DNA of 64,000 bases from Neobacillus sp. Marseille-Q6967 (GTDB taxonomy: Bacteria; Bacillota; Bacilli; Bacillales; Cytobacillaceae): positions 2,271,881 to 2,335,880 of the forward strand of contig NZ_OX267715.1 of the NCBI RefSeq assembly GCF_946151075.1, written 5' to 3'. Numbering within the stretch: the first letter of the stretch is position 1; each line of letters begins with the position of its first letter. Under the pieces are notes generated by a model that saw nothing but the letters and a program-made list of their open reading frames with translations, was not told the origin of the DNA and did no database searches. Of the stretch, positions 51,010 through 59,835 are shown in pieces. A program made the translations under genes and the position numbers.

Positions 51010-52008
51010 TTACCAGCCAAGTAAATCTTTTAAACTCTCAATGTCTTTTATATCTTGCTCCAATAATTCTTTGTATTCTTCAGCATTAAGATAAAGTGTT
51101 TGAGTGCCAATTTCTTTCATCTTCTCAATATGTTCAGCTTTGTTTGCCGCTTTTTCTAAGGCTTTTTCTAATATTTCAATTTTCTCTGAATCTACTCCAA
51201 CCGGTGCTACCAATCCTCTAGTAGATTGGGAAATGATCGTTTCATATCCAGCGTCGGCAACTGTTGGAACATCAGGCAGGAATGGAGACTTTTCTTTAGA
51301 TGTAATAGATACTACTTTTAATTGTTTTTCCTGGTGCATTGGGTATGCTTCCCCAACACTCGTAATTAATATATCAACATGTCCCCCTAAGAAGGCGGCC
51401 CTTGATTTAGCTGTTCCTTCAAACTGAATAACTCTAAATTTCGTACCAAGTTTTTCATTTAATTTCAACGTAACTAAATGATCATCTCCAGCTACTCCAG
51501 TTGCAGTTGCTGTTACTTCATTTTTCTTAGCATACTCTACTAATTCTTCAAAATTTGAAAATCGTTTATCATCGACTCTTATAGCAATGGCCCCTGGATC
51601 TGCTACATGATTTCCGATCGTTTGAAAGCTATTTAAATCAATTTGCTTCTCCATAGTAGGATTGACTAAACCACTTGCAAAATTAGGGGAGTTAAGAAAG
51701 CCGATTGTGTAACCGTCAGGCTTGGCATTGGAAATCGCATTCCATCCAACCCAGCCGCTGCCGCCTGGTTTATTGATGATATTTACTGTAACGCCTAACT
51801 CGTCTTCAAGGAATGGTTGAAGAGTTCTAGCGGTAGTGTCTGTTCCCCCGCCTGCGTCATAGGCAACGATGATATTTAGTGGTTTATCCGGAAAATTATC
51901 CTTTTTTCCAGAAGCTGACTCTGAACCAGTTTCCTCACTACTTGCACACCCTGCCAGAATACCAATAGCTAAAACCGCCATTGAAGCTAACGAAAGTAAT
52001 TTTTTCAT
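51010..52008 (-). CDS. tctC: TctC/Bug-family substrate-binding lipoprotein
   Basis: Extracytoplasmic binding protein of 332 aa for the TTT transporter. The signal peptide ends in lipobox ILAGC (Cys about 21). The mature part has the Bug-fold signature PLNIIVAYDAGGGTDTTARTLQPFLE and INKPGGSGWVGWNAISNAKPDGYTIG. ATG 52008 precedes tctB and tctA in the order C-B-A that is common for these systems. The usual ligands are di- and tricarboxylates, but Bug proteins also bind sugar acids. The adjacent UxuA-like dehydratase suggests an aldonate or uronate. Confidence 0.93.
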   Translation of the reverse strand: MKKLLSLASMAVLAIGILAGCASSEETGSESASGKKDNFPDKPLNIIVAYDAGGGTDTTARTLQPFLEDELGVTVNIINKPGGSGWVGWNAISNAKPDGYTIGFLNSPNFASGLVNPTMEKQIDLNSFQTIGNHVADPGAIAIRVDDKRFSNFEELVEYAKKNEVTATATGVAGDDHLVTLKLNEKLGTKFRVIQFEGTAKSRAAFLGGHVDILITSVGEAYPMHQEKQLKVVSITSKEKSPFLPDVPTVADAGYETIISQSTRGLVAPVGVDSEKIEILEKALEKAANKAEHIEKMKEIGTQTLYLNAEEYKELLEQDIKDIESLKDLLGW

Positions 52009-52055
52009 TTAAAAACCCCCTATTTTTATTAAGTTAAAACCCGTTTTAGAATTTT

Positions 52056-53066
52056 TTACCCGGTAAACTCATTTAAGGCTTTTAGCAAGGCTTTTATGTA
52101 TCCCACTGAATAAGCAAATCCTATACTTGAAGAGCTCCATCCAACATTTGAGTGGGACCATTTTGCATCAGTATCTGGTAGATCTCCTTCCATAATCGGA
52201 ACATGATCGGGGTTAATACAGCCATCAAATCCCACCTTTTTAAGCTCAAGAAGGATTTTAAACATGTTCAAATCACCATCATCCAATAATGCTTCTTCAA
52301 AGGCTTTTGTTGTTGCCAGGCTTCCCCTTACATTCCTAAAGTGAATAAGGAATAATCTCCCTTTACGACCGTAATGATTAATTTCGTCTAAAACAAGTTG
52401 ACTCCCGCCCTCTTCTGCTCTTGTTCCGACGCAATAAATATACCCAACGTTTTTGTTTGGGAATTCGTCAATAATCCGGTGGTAACCCAACCCTCCAAAT
52501 GGGCTGTCTGGATGTGGCGAATCTGATGGATGCATTCCTATTTTCACATCATAATCTTCCGCAATGGGGACTAATTGTCGATACACTTCATTAAATTTTT
52601 CTCTCCATTTTAAGCTCTCTTCCAGTGTAGGTGTATCAGCTTTTTCTTTCTTAAATCCTAAGCTTTCTCCGCGAGAAATAACTCCTCCACGTTGGATAGC
52701 CTGATAAGGAGTTGTCAAACCATAGAAAACATCTCCCGCGAATCGTTGCCTCACTATTTTAATCCCTGCTTCTCCGAACACTTTTACAGAGTTGACAGCG
52801 TTTTCAATAATACGCTCACTGTCTTCCCTGCCATTCATAAAGTTTTCTGTAATATTAGGCAGCGTTACCCGGTTAATATCAAGGCCCCAAGACCTTATCC
52901 TCCTCTTTTGCTTTAACAAAGCATCAAGGTCTGGATATCCCTGTTCCTTAACACCTGGAAATGATGACCCGTTACCAAAGTCAATACAATCAACACCTAA
53001 TTGGCTCATTTGCTTTAAATCTTTATCAGACAAATTGAAATAATTTGTAGTTACCGAAACTTTCAT
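52056..53066 (-). CDS. UxuA-like mannonate dehydratase family protein
   Basis: TIM-barrel enzyme of 336 aa related to D-mannonate dehydratase UxuA. Metal and catalytic motifs correspond in order: DVKIGMHPSDSPHPDSPFGG, YCVGTRAEEGG (the Cys position), RLFLIHFRNVRGS and CINPDHVP. It is somewhat shorter than classic UxuA (about 360-390 aa), so the substrate may be another aldonate. UxuA forms 2-keto-3-deoxygluconate from mannonate. ATG 53066 has AAGGA eleven bases upstream. It heads the transcript UxuA-like, tctC, tctB, tctA, behind a palindrome at 53255 that fits the FCD-GntR site. Confidence 0.84.
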   Translation of the reverse strand: MKVSVTTNYFNLSDKDLKQMSQLGVDCIDFGNGSSFPGVKEQGYPDLDALLKQKRRIRSWGLDINRVTLPNITENFMNGREDSERIIENAVNSVKVFGEAGIKIVRQRFAGDVFYGLTTPYQAIQRGGVISRGESLGFKKEKADTPTLEESLKWREKFNEVYRQLVPIAEDYDVKIGMHPSDSPHPDSPFGGLGYHRIIDEFPNKNVGYIYCVGTRAEEGGSQLVLDEINHYGRKGRLFLIHFRNVRGSLATTKAFEEALLDDGDLNMFKILLELKKVGFDGCINPDHVPIMEGDLPDTDAKWSHSNVGWSSSSIGFAYSVGYIKALLKALNEFTG

Positions 53067-53254
53067 AAGAAAATGTCCTTCTTTCTAGTTTTTTGAAAAT
53101 TGCTTATTTCATAATTTGTTTCAGTAGGTGTTTTACTGTGGAGAATAAGTGTGCGAATTCTTTAATAGAGGTCTAAACCACTGACAACGCTTACAACTTC
53201 AACTTAAATACAGACAAAGGCCACTCCTTTCTTTAATATTATCAATATAGTCTT

Positions 53255-53267
53255 TTTGTCATACAAA
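53255..53267. promoter_or_regulatory. candidate FCD-GntR operator before the UxuA-like gene
   Basis: Perfect TTTGT-CAT-ACAAA palindrome containing TTGTCATACAA, a full TNGTNNNACNA match. It lies about 190 bases upstream of the gene. The rest of 53067-53380 (AT-rich) shows no other gene; several TTGACT-like hexamers near 53290 make the promoter ambiguous. Confidence 0.5.
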
Positions 53268-53380
53268 TGATGTTATTGGTATAATTGTAAGTCAAATTTA
53301 ATTGACTGTCAATTCTAAATATTTAAAACCTTATTTCTTTACTAAGATAGAGAGTGAAATCCAAATAAATAATTGAAATT

Positions 53381-53434
53381 TAAATAAAAAAATAAACCAT
53401 TATTTACAATTTTTTAACTGTAATAATGGTTTAT
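53381..53434 (-). terminator. terminator of the ABC-MATE operon
   Basis: AATAAACCATTAT (from 53391) pairs with ATAATGGTTTAT (53422-53433). The minus strand continues with a run of seven Ts. It lies just past the MATE stop codon. Confidence 0.8.
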
Positions 53435-53439
53435 CGTAT

Positions 53440-54789
53440 TTAAATATCTTTAACTAGTTTATTTACTTTCAATTGATTAGTTTTTATAAACAAATTGCGT
53501 TCTAATACAGGCAGGTAGACCATTAAAAATAATGAGCGGCAAACGGTAAAAATAATAAAGGAAAGCCAAAGACCGTGTCCGCCTATTTCCGGTACAAAAG
53601 CATATATAGCACCTAAATAAGCGAGAAAGGCGATAAAAATTGAATTCCGTACTGGTCCGACTTCGGTTGCACCAGTAAATACACCGTATAAGATCAACCC
53701 AAAGCTGGCTGATATTGGGAATAATAACAACCAAATGTTATAGGTTTCAGCTAGGACAATAACGGACGGGATATCGGTAAATATTTGAATGAGAAAACCG
53801 CTTCCCCCATAGTAAATGATGGTCATGACGACTGAAATGATAACTGCCCAGATGCAAGATAGCTTAATGGTCTGCCGGAATAAAAGCAGATTATGAGTTC
53901 CTACTGCTTTACCAGTATAAATACCCGAAGCATTCGCAAACCCGTCGAAAACATATGCCATCAAATAATGAATTTGAAGGAGAACGGCATTTGCTGCTAA
54001 CGTTTCAGTTCCTAAGGCAGCACCTTTGGCAGTAAATAGATTAAATACGAGTAAAAGACAGATAGTTCGTATAAATAAATCTCTATTCACACTCATCATC
54101 TTTTTTAATGAAGGAAGGTCAAAAGAATTCATGATAAGAATCCTATTAAAGCGGAAGGATGAGATCTTTAAAATGATTATTATACCCGCAATACTGGCAA
54201 TGATTTCAGCCAGTAAGGTTGCCACAGCCACTCCTTTTACGTCCATAGAAAACACATAGACAAAAAATAAGTCTAGAATTATATTGGTTAGATTCATAAA
54301 AACTTGCAAGACCAGAGATAACTTTATTTTGGCCATTCCTATCAGCCAGCCTAAAATAACATAGTTCACTAATGCAAAGGGAGTTCCCCATATTCGAATC
54401 CGAAAGTATTCAATAGCTTTAGATTCAACACTTGCGGTCGTACTAAATGCCATTAGTGCTAACCGTTCAATCGGATATTGAAATAAGATAAAGGCCACAC
54501 CGATCAGAATTGCCAAAAGGAAAGGTCGTGTAAACACTAACAACTGTTCTTTTTCATTATTTGTTCCGCTCACTTGAGCAGTAAAACCTGAAGTACTGAT
54601 CCGTAAAAAGCCAAACAACCAATAAATAGTGTTAAAGATGACAGTTCCTATTGCAACTGCAGCAAGAAAAGAGGGATTTGGCAAATTTCCTACCACTGCT
54701 GTATCTACAGCGCCAAGTAAAGGAGTGGTTATGGTAGAAAGTGTTAAGGGGATAGCTAGTGTAAGATACGATCGATGATTCAATAACAA
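53440..54789 (-). CDS. MATE-family efflux transporter (DinF/NorM type)
   Basis: Multidrug and toxin extrusion-family carrier, 449 aa with about 12 helices in two homologous halves. Seen: LAIPLTLSTITTPLLGAVDTAVVGNL at the start of half one and SFGLILYGVFTGATEVG in half two. The start is TTG 54789 with AGGGGG seven bases upstream, 11 bp past the ATPase stop. It closes a six-gene operon behind a Zur-box-like promoter. Its substrate is unknown. Given the importer it could export a metallophore or detoxify the imported ligand; this is inference. Confidence 0.85.
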   Translation of the reverse strand: MLLNHRSYLTLAIPLTLSTITTPLLGAVDTAVVGNLPNPSFLAAVAIGTVIFNTIYWLFGFLRISTSGFTAQVSGTNNEKEQLLVFTRPFLLAILIGVAFILFQYPIERLALMAFSTTASVESKAIEYFRIRIWGTPFALVNYVILGWLIGMAKIKLSLVLQVFMNLTNIILDLFFVYVFSMDVKGVAVATLLAEIIASIAGIIIILKISSFRFNRILIMNSFDLPSLKKMMSVNRDLFIRTICLLLVFNLFTAKGAALGTETLAANAVLLQIHYLMAYVFDGFANASGIYTGKAVGTHNLLLFRQTIKLSCIWAVIISVVMTIIYYGGSGFLIQIFTDIPSVIVLAETYNIWLLLFPISASFGLILYGVFTGATEVGPVRNSIFIAFLAYLGAIYAFVPEIGGHGLWLSFIIFTVCRSLFLMVYLPVLERNLFIKTNQLKVNKLVKDI

Positions 54790-54800
54790 ATAAATTCCCC

Positions 54801-55598
54801 CTACCCTTCAAATACATCGAGCAACAGCTTGGTATAAGGATGCCTAGTTTCCAAAAACAAATCTTGCTTATTGCATTTGTCAATAATTTTTCCTTTTTGC
54901 ATAATCATTACTCTATGACTCATAAAGTTAACTGCTGCTAAATCATGTGAAATAAACAAGTAAGAAAGATCTAATCTCTCTTGAAGATCCTTTAGCCTAT
55001 TAAGAATTTTTGCTTGGATGGAAACATCTAAGCTGGCAGTGGGCTCATCTAATATAATGATGGACGGCTGGATACTAATGGCCCTGGCAATGGAAACCCT
55101 CTGTTTCTGTCCACCACTAAGCTCATGTGGATAGAAGTTTAAATATTTTTCAGGGATTTCAACCATTTCTAACAGATATTTTGCTATTTCATTTCTCTGA
55201 TTTACTCCCTTTAAAAAGCAGGGGAGAGACGTTTTTTGACAATCAAGCGGTTCCATCAATGAATCAATGATTTTTAACTTAGGGTTAAGCGATGCAGACG
55301 GATTTTGAAATACCGCTTGCACTTCCCTTCTTAATATTTTCATACTTTCTTTATTTGTATATTTGATTTCTTCTCCATTAATATAAAGTTGTCCTTGATT
55401 CATTTTTTCGAGCATCAGGAGACATCGTACCAATGTACTTTTCCCGCTCCCGCTTTCTCCAACCAATCCAAGACTTTCCCCTTTGTCGATTTGAAATGAA
55501 ACTTGATCTATTGCCAGTTGATTTAAAGAAGGGTATCTTTTTGTAATGTTTTTACACTCCATTATGTAAGGTACATCTGTATTCATTGTTTTTCCCAT
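54801..55598 (-). CDS. ABC transporter ATPase, NikE/OppF/CntF type
   Basis: Second ATP-binding subunit of the importer, 265 aa. Seen: Walker A GLVGESGSGKSTLVRC, Q-loop FQNPSASLNPK, signature ELSGGQKQRVSIARA, Walker B IIILDEPTASLD, and the switch His in LFISHDLAAV. ATG 55598 lies one base from the stop of the partner ATPase (TAA then ATG). OppF/NikE subunits power peptide, nickel and opine-metallophore importers. The C-terminal Fe-S cysteine motif of Opp/Dpp ATPases is not evident, and the protein is short, as in NikE/CntF. Confidence 0.9.
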   Translation of the reverse strand: MGKTMNTDVPYIMECKNITKRYPSLNQLAIDQVSFQIDKGESLGLVGESGSGKSTLVRCLLMLEKMNQGQLYINGEEIKYTNKESMKILRREVQAVFQNPSASLNPKLKIIDSLMEPLDCQKTSLPCFLKGVNQRNEIAKYLLEMVEIPEKYLNFYPHELSGGQKQRVSIARAISIQPSIIILDEPTASLDVSIQAKILNRLKDLQERLDLSYLFISHDLAAVNFMSHRVMIMQKGKIIDKCNKQDLFLETRHPYTKLLLDVFEG

Positions 55599-56420
55599 TT
55601 ATCCTGTTGTCACTTCCATTTCATTTATTGTTAGCAGACGGCTTGGGGTATTTTTCAACATTGGTATCGAAGCAAGTAAATGTTTTGTATAAGGATGTTG
55701 GGGCTTATTAAAGATTTCTACTTTCTTACTGCTCTCGATAATCCTCCCTTGCTGCATAATTGCTATTTTGTCTGCGTACTTACGTACATGCCTTAAATCA
55801 TGGGAAATAAAGAGGATACCACATTTTGTCTTTTTTCTTAATTGATCAAGCAGTTCTAAAATGGCTGCAGAGGAAAGGCTGTCAAGTGCCGTTGTCGGTT
55901 CATCCGCTATTAATAGCTTGGGTTCAAGAATCGCAGCCATTGCAATAGAAGCTCTTTGCAATTGGCCCCCGCTTAATTGAAAAGGAAAACTCTCAAACAC
56001 TCTGTTTTCAGGAAGTTCAACATTTCTAAGAGATTGCAGGATCATTTCTTTTCGTTTCGATTTTGAGAGTTTAACATGTGTTTTTAACATCTCATCAAAT
56101 TGACGACCCACCGTAATAAAAGGAGTAAATGCACCTTGATAATCTTGAAATATGTACCCTATCTGTTTACCGCGGTAACGACGGAAACTTTTCTCAGCTA
56201 ACCCTGCTAATTCTTGTTCCTCAAATAGGATGCTGCCTTTATCCAATTTAAGTGTATCATTCAATATACCGCCAATTGCTAACGCGGTAACGCTTTTGCC
56301 GCTCCCGCTCTCTCCTATGATACTAACCCACTCCCCCTGTTCAATTGAAATAGTAACATGGTCTAGAATGGTTTGATTTTGAGTTTTTATGGTCAAATCC
56401 GTCACTTCCAAGAGAGACAT
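55599..56420 (-). CDS. ABC transporter ATPase, NikD/OppD/CntD type
   Basis: First ATP-binding subunit, 273 aa. Seen: Walker A SIIGESGSGKSVTALAI, signature QLSGGQLQRASIAMA, Walker B LLIADEPTTALD, switch His in LFISHDLRHV. The start ATG 56420 shares its A with the TAA of the permease gene upstream (TAATG). It forms a heterodimer with the ATPase encoded next. Length and order (binding protein, B, C, D, F) are those of Nik/Cnt systems. Confidence 0.9.
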   Translation of the reverse strand: MSLLEVTDLTIKTQNQTILDHVTISIEQGEWVSIIGESGSGKSVTALAIGGILNDTLKLDKGSILFEEQELAGLAEKSFRRYRGKQIGYIFQDYQGAFTPFITVGRQFDEMLKTHVKLSKSKRKEMILQSLRNVELPENRVFESFPFQLSGGQLQRASIAMAAILEPKLLIADEPTTALDSLSSAAILELLDQLRKKTKCGILFISHDLRHVRKYADKIAIMQQGRIIESSKKVEIFNKPQHPYTKHLLASIPMLKNTPSRLLTINEMEVTTG

Positions 56421-57253
56421 TACATTCCCCCCTTTTGCTTTTTCACATCATAATGATCTCGTAAAAAATCACCCAGCCAATTAAAAAACAACACTACTAA
56501 CATGATTGATAAACCTGGTATGACCATTAATTGGGGTGCATTATAAAAATAGGCCCTTCCCTCATTAAGCATTGCTCCCCATTCTGGGCTTGGAGGCTGG
56601 GCGCCTAATCCAATGTAAGACAGGGAAGCAATTAAGAGAATGATTTTTCCAATATCTAATGTGGCCAAAACCATGACATTTCCAATAACATGCGGCACCA
56701 TGTGTTTCATCATAATCTTATATGGCCCCATTCCATTAATCTTTGCAACAGATATGTATTCCTTTTGCTTCTCAGATATGACCGTGCTCCTTACAAGGCG
56801 GGTGTAACCCACCCATTTAACCGTTACGATCGCAAACATGAGATTCAGCATGCCCGGTCCTAAGAGGCCGCTTAGGACAATGGCAACAATATAGTCAGGA
56901 AATGCCAAGAAAGCATCTACAATCCGCATGATGAAACGGTCAATCACTCCTCCAACATATCCAGAAAGAAGACCAATTGGAATACCAATAAAAAGGGAAA
57001 CACAAAGTACTATTAAACTAGTCCCCACCGTTGTCTGGGTTCCGCTAAGAATCCTTGAAAATATGTCCCTTCCCAAATGATCGGTACCAAGAAGATGCTC
57101 TGAACTTATGGACTGTAACCTATTTCCCATCTCAACTTGTGTTGGATCAAAAGGCGCCAGGAAAGGGGCAAACACAATACTCAAAAACATAAAACCTAGT
57201 AAAAACACTAACCGTTTCTGAGAACTAAGTTTATCGATTTTTTTCACTTTCAT
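56420..57253 (-). CDS. ABC transporter permease, NikC/OppC/CntC type
   Basis: Second membrane subunit, 277 aa with about six helices. The OppC-type N-terminus FAPFLAPFDPTQVEMGNRLQSISSEHLLGTDHLGRDIFSRILSGTQ is diagnostic, as is the EAA loop SVAKINGMGPYKIMMKHMVPHVIGN. Its ATG overlaps the TGA of the partner permease (ATGA), which implies translational coupling. It forms the translocation path with the B subunit. Substrate cannot be told from the permease; the Zur-type promoter points to zinc. Confidence 0.9.
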   Translation of the reverse strand: MKVKKIDKLSSQKRLVFLLGFMFLSIVFAPFLAPFDPTQVEMGNRLQSISSEHLLGTDHLGRDIFSRILSGTQTTVGTSLIVLCVSLFIGIPIGLLSGYVGGVIDRFIMRIVDAFLAFPDYIVAIVLSGLLGPGMLNLMFAIVTVKWVGYTRLVRSTVISEKQKEYISVAKINGMGPYKIMMKHMVPHVIGNVMVLATLDIGKIILLIASLSYIGLGAQPPSPEWGAMLNEGRAYFYNAPQLMVIPGLSIMLVVLFFNWLGDFLRDHYDVKKQKGGM

Positions 57254-58191
57254 TCTCTTTCCACCCCCATTAACCGGATTTCTGGATTAAGATATCGATA
57301 AGATAAATCAACTAAAATATTAATGATAGATACAGAAAGCCCCATGATAAGGATGTAACCCTGTATAATCGGGTAATCTCGTTTAACAATTGCATCAACA
57401 ACCAGCTTGCCCATTCCAGGGTAAGCAAACAAAACTTCAATAATGACGGTCCCTCCCAACAGACTTCCTAAGCTAACTCCAAAGACCGTTAACACTGGAA
57501 TAAGGCTGTGTCTTAATGCGTGGAACAGAAAAATTCTCCCAGGACTTAGTCCTCTAGCTGTAGCAGAACGGATAAAGTCCTGGCAAAAGCTTTCCAGTAA
57601 ACTAGAACGAAGGAGCCTTACATAAACAGCAGACATTGCTAAACCTAATGTTAAGGATGGGAGAATAATGTGTTGAATAGTTCCTTTCCCCATTGAAGGC
57701 AATATTTTCAATTCCACAGAAAAAAGTTGAATGAAAAGAAGGCCCAGCCAAAAGCTAGGCACGGCTGCACCAAATAGGGCAAAAATTCTACTTATGTGGT
57801 CAATCCATTTATCCTTATATATTGCAGATAAGCTTCCTAATGGCATTGCGATCAAAGTCATAATCAGAAGGGATGCCCCGGTTAACAGAAGAGTATCTGG
57901 CAATTTTGACATGAGCTCGGTTACTACTGGCTGATTAGACATATACGAATATCCTAGGTCTAATTGAAAAAACCTTTTAAGCCAATTCCAATATTGGATA
58001 TAGATTGGAGAATTGAAACCAAGTTCCTCTCTCAGTTCTTCTATTTGTTCATCACTGATCGCTACATCGTTGACATTTAAAATGTAACGAACCGGATCCC
58101 CGGGTGATAGTTTCATAAATAAAAAACTGATAAAGGAAAGGAAAAACATAAATATAATCAGTTCTGAAAACCTTTTTGCTATTATCCTCAT
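57250..58191 (-). CDS. ABC transporter permease, NikB/OppB/CntB type
   Basis: First membrane subunit, about 313 aa with six helices. I start it at ATG 58191 (MRIIAKRFSELIIF) because this ATG overlaps the TGA of the binding-protein gene as ATGA, as do the next junctions. An in-frame start 20 codons upstream would lie inside that gene. Seen: the OppB motif SPGDPVRYILNVNDVAISDEQIEELREELG and the EAA loop TARGLSPGRIFLFHALRHSLIPVLTVFG. It is part of the six-gene import operon. Confidence 0.9.
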   Translation of the reverse strand: MRIIAKRFSELIIFMFFLSFISFLFMKLSPGDPVRYILNVNDVAISDEQIEELREELGFNSPIYIQYWNWLKRFFQLDLGYSYMSNQPVVTELMSKLPDTLLLTGASLLIMTLIAMPLGSLSAIYKDKWIDHISRIFALFGAAVPSFWLGLLFIQLFSVELKILPSMGKGTIQHIILPSLTLGLAMSAVYVRLLRSSLLESFCQDFIRSATARGLSPGRIFLFHALRHSLIPVLTVFGVSLGSLLGGTVIIEVLFAYPGMGKLVVDAIVKRDYPIIQGYILIMGLSVSIINILVDLSYRYLNPEIRLMGVERE

Positions 58192-59732
58192 TTTGTTTTC
58201 ACACCTGTATCTTTTGTAAGGACATAATATTCGCTCTTGCTTAAATTCCAATTCTGTACATAACTTTTATAAGCAGCAAAATTACTTGGATGCGCAATAA
58301 ACGTATGGAGCTTTTCTCGATCAATAATGGTTATGGCTTCTTTGGCCAGTTGATTACGTTTTTGCCCATCTACTGTTTGATTTAATTCATCTATTAAACT
58401 ACTTAATTCTTTGTTTTGCACCTGCCCTGGATTCATCGCTCCGCCAATCATATAGGCCGAATTTAGGAAATAGCTTGCATCACCTCTTGGGGCCGTATTA
58501 AGGCTATAAGTGGCTAAATCCCAATCCTCTTTTTTTGCCAAATACTCATCGATATTCTCAACCACTTGAATATCAATTTGGATACCTACTTTCTTTGCAT
58601 TTGACTGAATGACTTGAGCAATCAATGGCAGCTCTGGCCGATAGGAATAGGTGAAAAGGTTAAATTTTAACGGTTTACCATCCTTTACGGCCTTCCCTTC
58701 TAAAATTTCATAGCCAGATGCTTTTAAATAGGATTTTGCTAGATCGATTCCGTATTCCTTTTTTTGGTATTTCGGGACAAACGAAAAGTCTGATAAAAAC
58801 GGCCCTTCGGCTACTTTTGCCTGGCCGCCCATTATATCCATAACGACTTCTTCACGGTTAATCAATGATTCGAATACTTTCCTCATGTTTATATCATTTA
58901 AGGCAACATTCGTGTTGTTATACATTAAAAGATGTGTCCTTAGACTAGGGACAACCTCAATAACGTTGTTAGCATCTAGTTCCAAAGTTTGTAGACTCTC
59001 CAGTGCTGGACGGTAAACAATATCCGCGTCCCCAGATTGTAAAGCAGCAGTACGAGCATTTGCATCTTCATTAAAAGTTAAGAATGCACGGTCAAGCTGA
59101 ACTTCTCCATCCCAGTAATCATTAAATCTTTCCACTTCTAGTTTACTTCCCGCTTCAAATGCCACTACCTTAAATGGACCTGTTCCTATTGGCTTCTTCT
59201 CGATATTTGGTTCACTTATATCCAAAATGGCAGCATTAGGATGAACAAGTTCTGACGGAAATTCTGGTAAAGGCTGTTTAGTCTTAATTGTCAAAGTTTG
59301 ACCAGATGCTTCTATCGATTGAATTTTTAGGGACGCCTCCATTGCTTGACTGACTTCTATATTCCTTTCTAGAGATCTCTTAACCGCTTCAGCATCAAGT
59401 TTTTTTCCATTTTGAAATGCAACGTTGTTACGGATGGTAAAGACCCATGTCACACCATTGTCTTTCGTTTCCCAATTCTCGGCAAGCCATGGTTCTAACT
59501 CCAACCCCTCATTTATTTTTACTAATGTTTCTACCACTCCCGCCCGTAATGGGGTCCAGTTTAAATGGGGATCCAATGTTTCACTAGGGAAATTGGATAA
59601 AAAGGTAATTTCTTTTTTTGTTACTATTTTTTTATTTTTTGTTCCCGCAGTCTTTTCTGTAGACAACGAGCAAGCTGATAATAATAAACATAGACTCATT
59701 ATGATATTGATTAATCCGTATTTATGTAACAA
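58188..59732 (-). CDS. SBP_bac_5-family binding lipoprotein (NikA/CntA/OppA class)
   Basis: Extracellular binding protein of 514 aa. The signal peptide ends in LLLSACS with the lipidated Cys at about residue 21. Mature motifs of the peptide/nickel class: ETLDPHLNW, LEPWLAENWETKDNGVTWVFTIRNNVAFQNGK, PIGTGPFKVVAFEAGSKLEVERFNDYWDG. Late segments TYSYRPELPLIAQVIQ and APRGDASYFLNSAYM resemble CntA/NikA-type proteins that bind metallophores, but ligand identity is not readable. The gene heads the operon, with its promoter and start site covered by a Zur-box-like element. ATG 59732 follows AGGAGGA. Confidence 0.88.
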   Translation of the reverse strand: MLHKYGLINIIMSLCLLLSACSLSTEKTAGTKNKKIVTKKEITFLSNFPSETLDPHLNWTPLRAGVVETLVKINEGLELEPWLAENWETKDNGVTWVFTIRNNVAFQNGKKLDAEAVKRSLERNIEVSQAMEASLKIQSIEASGQTLTIKTKQPLPEFPSELVHPNAAILDISEPNIEKKPIGTGPFKVVAFEAGSKLEVERFNDYWDGEVQLDRAFLTFNEDANARTAALQSGDADIVYRPALESLQTLELDANNVIEVVPSLRTHLLMYNNTNVALNDINMRKVFESLINREEVVMDIMGGQAKVAEGPFLSDFSFVPKYQKKEYGIDLAKSYLKASGYEILEGKAVKDGKPLKFNLFTYSYRPELPLIAQVIQSNAKKVGIQIDIQVVENIDEYLAKKEDWDLATYSLNTAPRGDASYFLNSAYMIGGAMNPGQVQNKELSSLIDELNQTVDGQKRNQLAKEAITIIDREKLHTFIAHPSNFAAYKSYVQNWNLSKSEYYVLTKDTGVKTK

Positions 59733-59745
59733 ATTTTCTCCTCCT

Positions 59746-59766
59746 AAATTGAAATGATTACGATTT
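59746..59766. promoter_or_regulatory. Zur-box-like site 1 (leader of the ABC operon)
   Basis: A 7-1-7 element TTGAAAT-G-ATTACGA (59749-59763) with flanking AAA/TTT. It matches 12 of 14 positions of the B. subtilis Zur consensus TCGTAAT-N-ATTACGA; the right half is perfect. It overlaps the binding-protein ribosome region. Confidence 0.65.
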
Positions 59767-59810
59767 ATAAACTAGAGCCTCCTCCTAATCCATAGTGGGA
59801 CCACTTGATT

Positions 59811-59831
59811 AAATCGAAATAGTTACGATTT
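59811..59831. promoter_or_regulatory. Zur-box-like site 2 (transcription start of the ABC operon)
   Basis: TCGAAAT-A-GTTACGA (59814-59828), 12 of 14 positions, again with AAA/TTT flanks. Its centre is 65 bp from site 1. It covers the predicted start of transcription, the place expected for repression. The changes from consensus rule against classical Fur (TGATAAT) or PerR (TTATAAT) boxes. Confidence 0.7.
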
Positions 59832-59835
59832 GCAT

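Noticed and set aside
53067..53380. Possible small gene in the 370-bp gap before the UxuA-like gene
   Set aside because: No open frame with a ribosome site; only the operator-like palindrome stands out.
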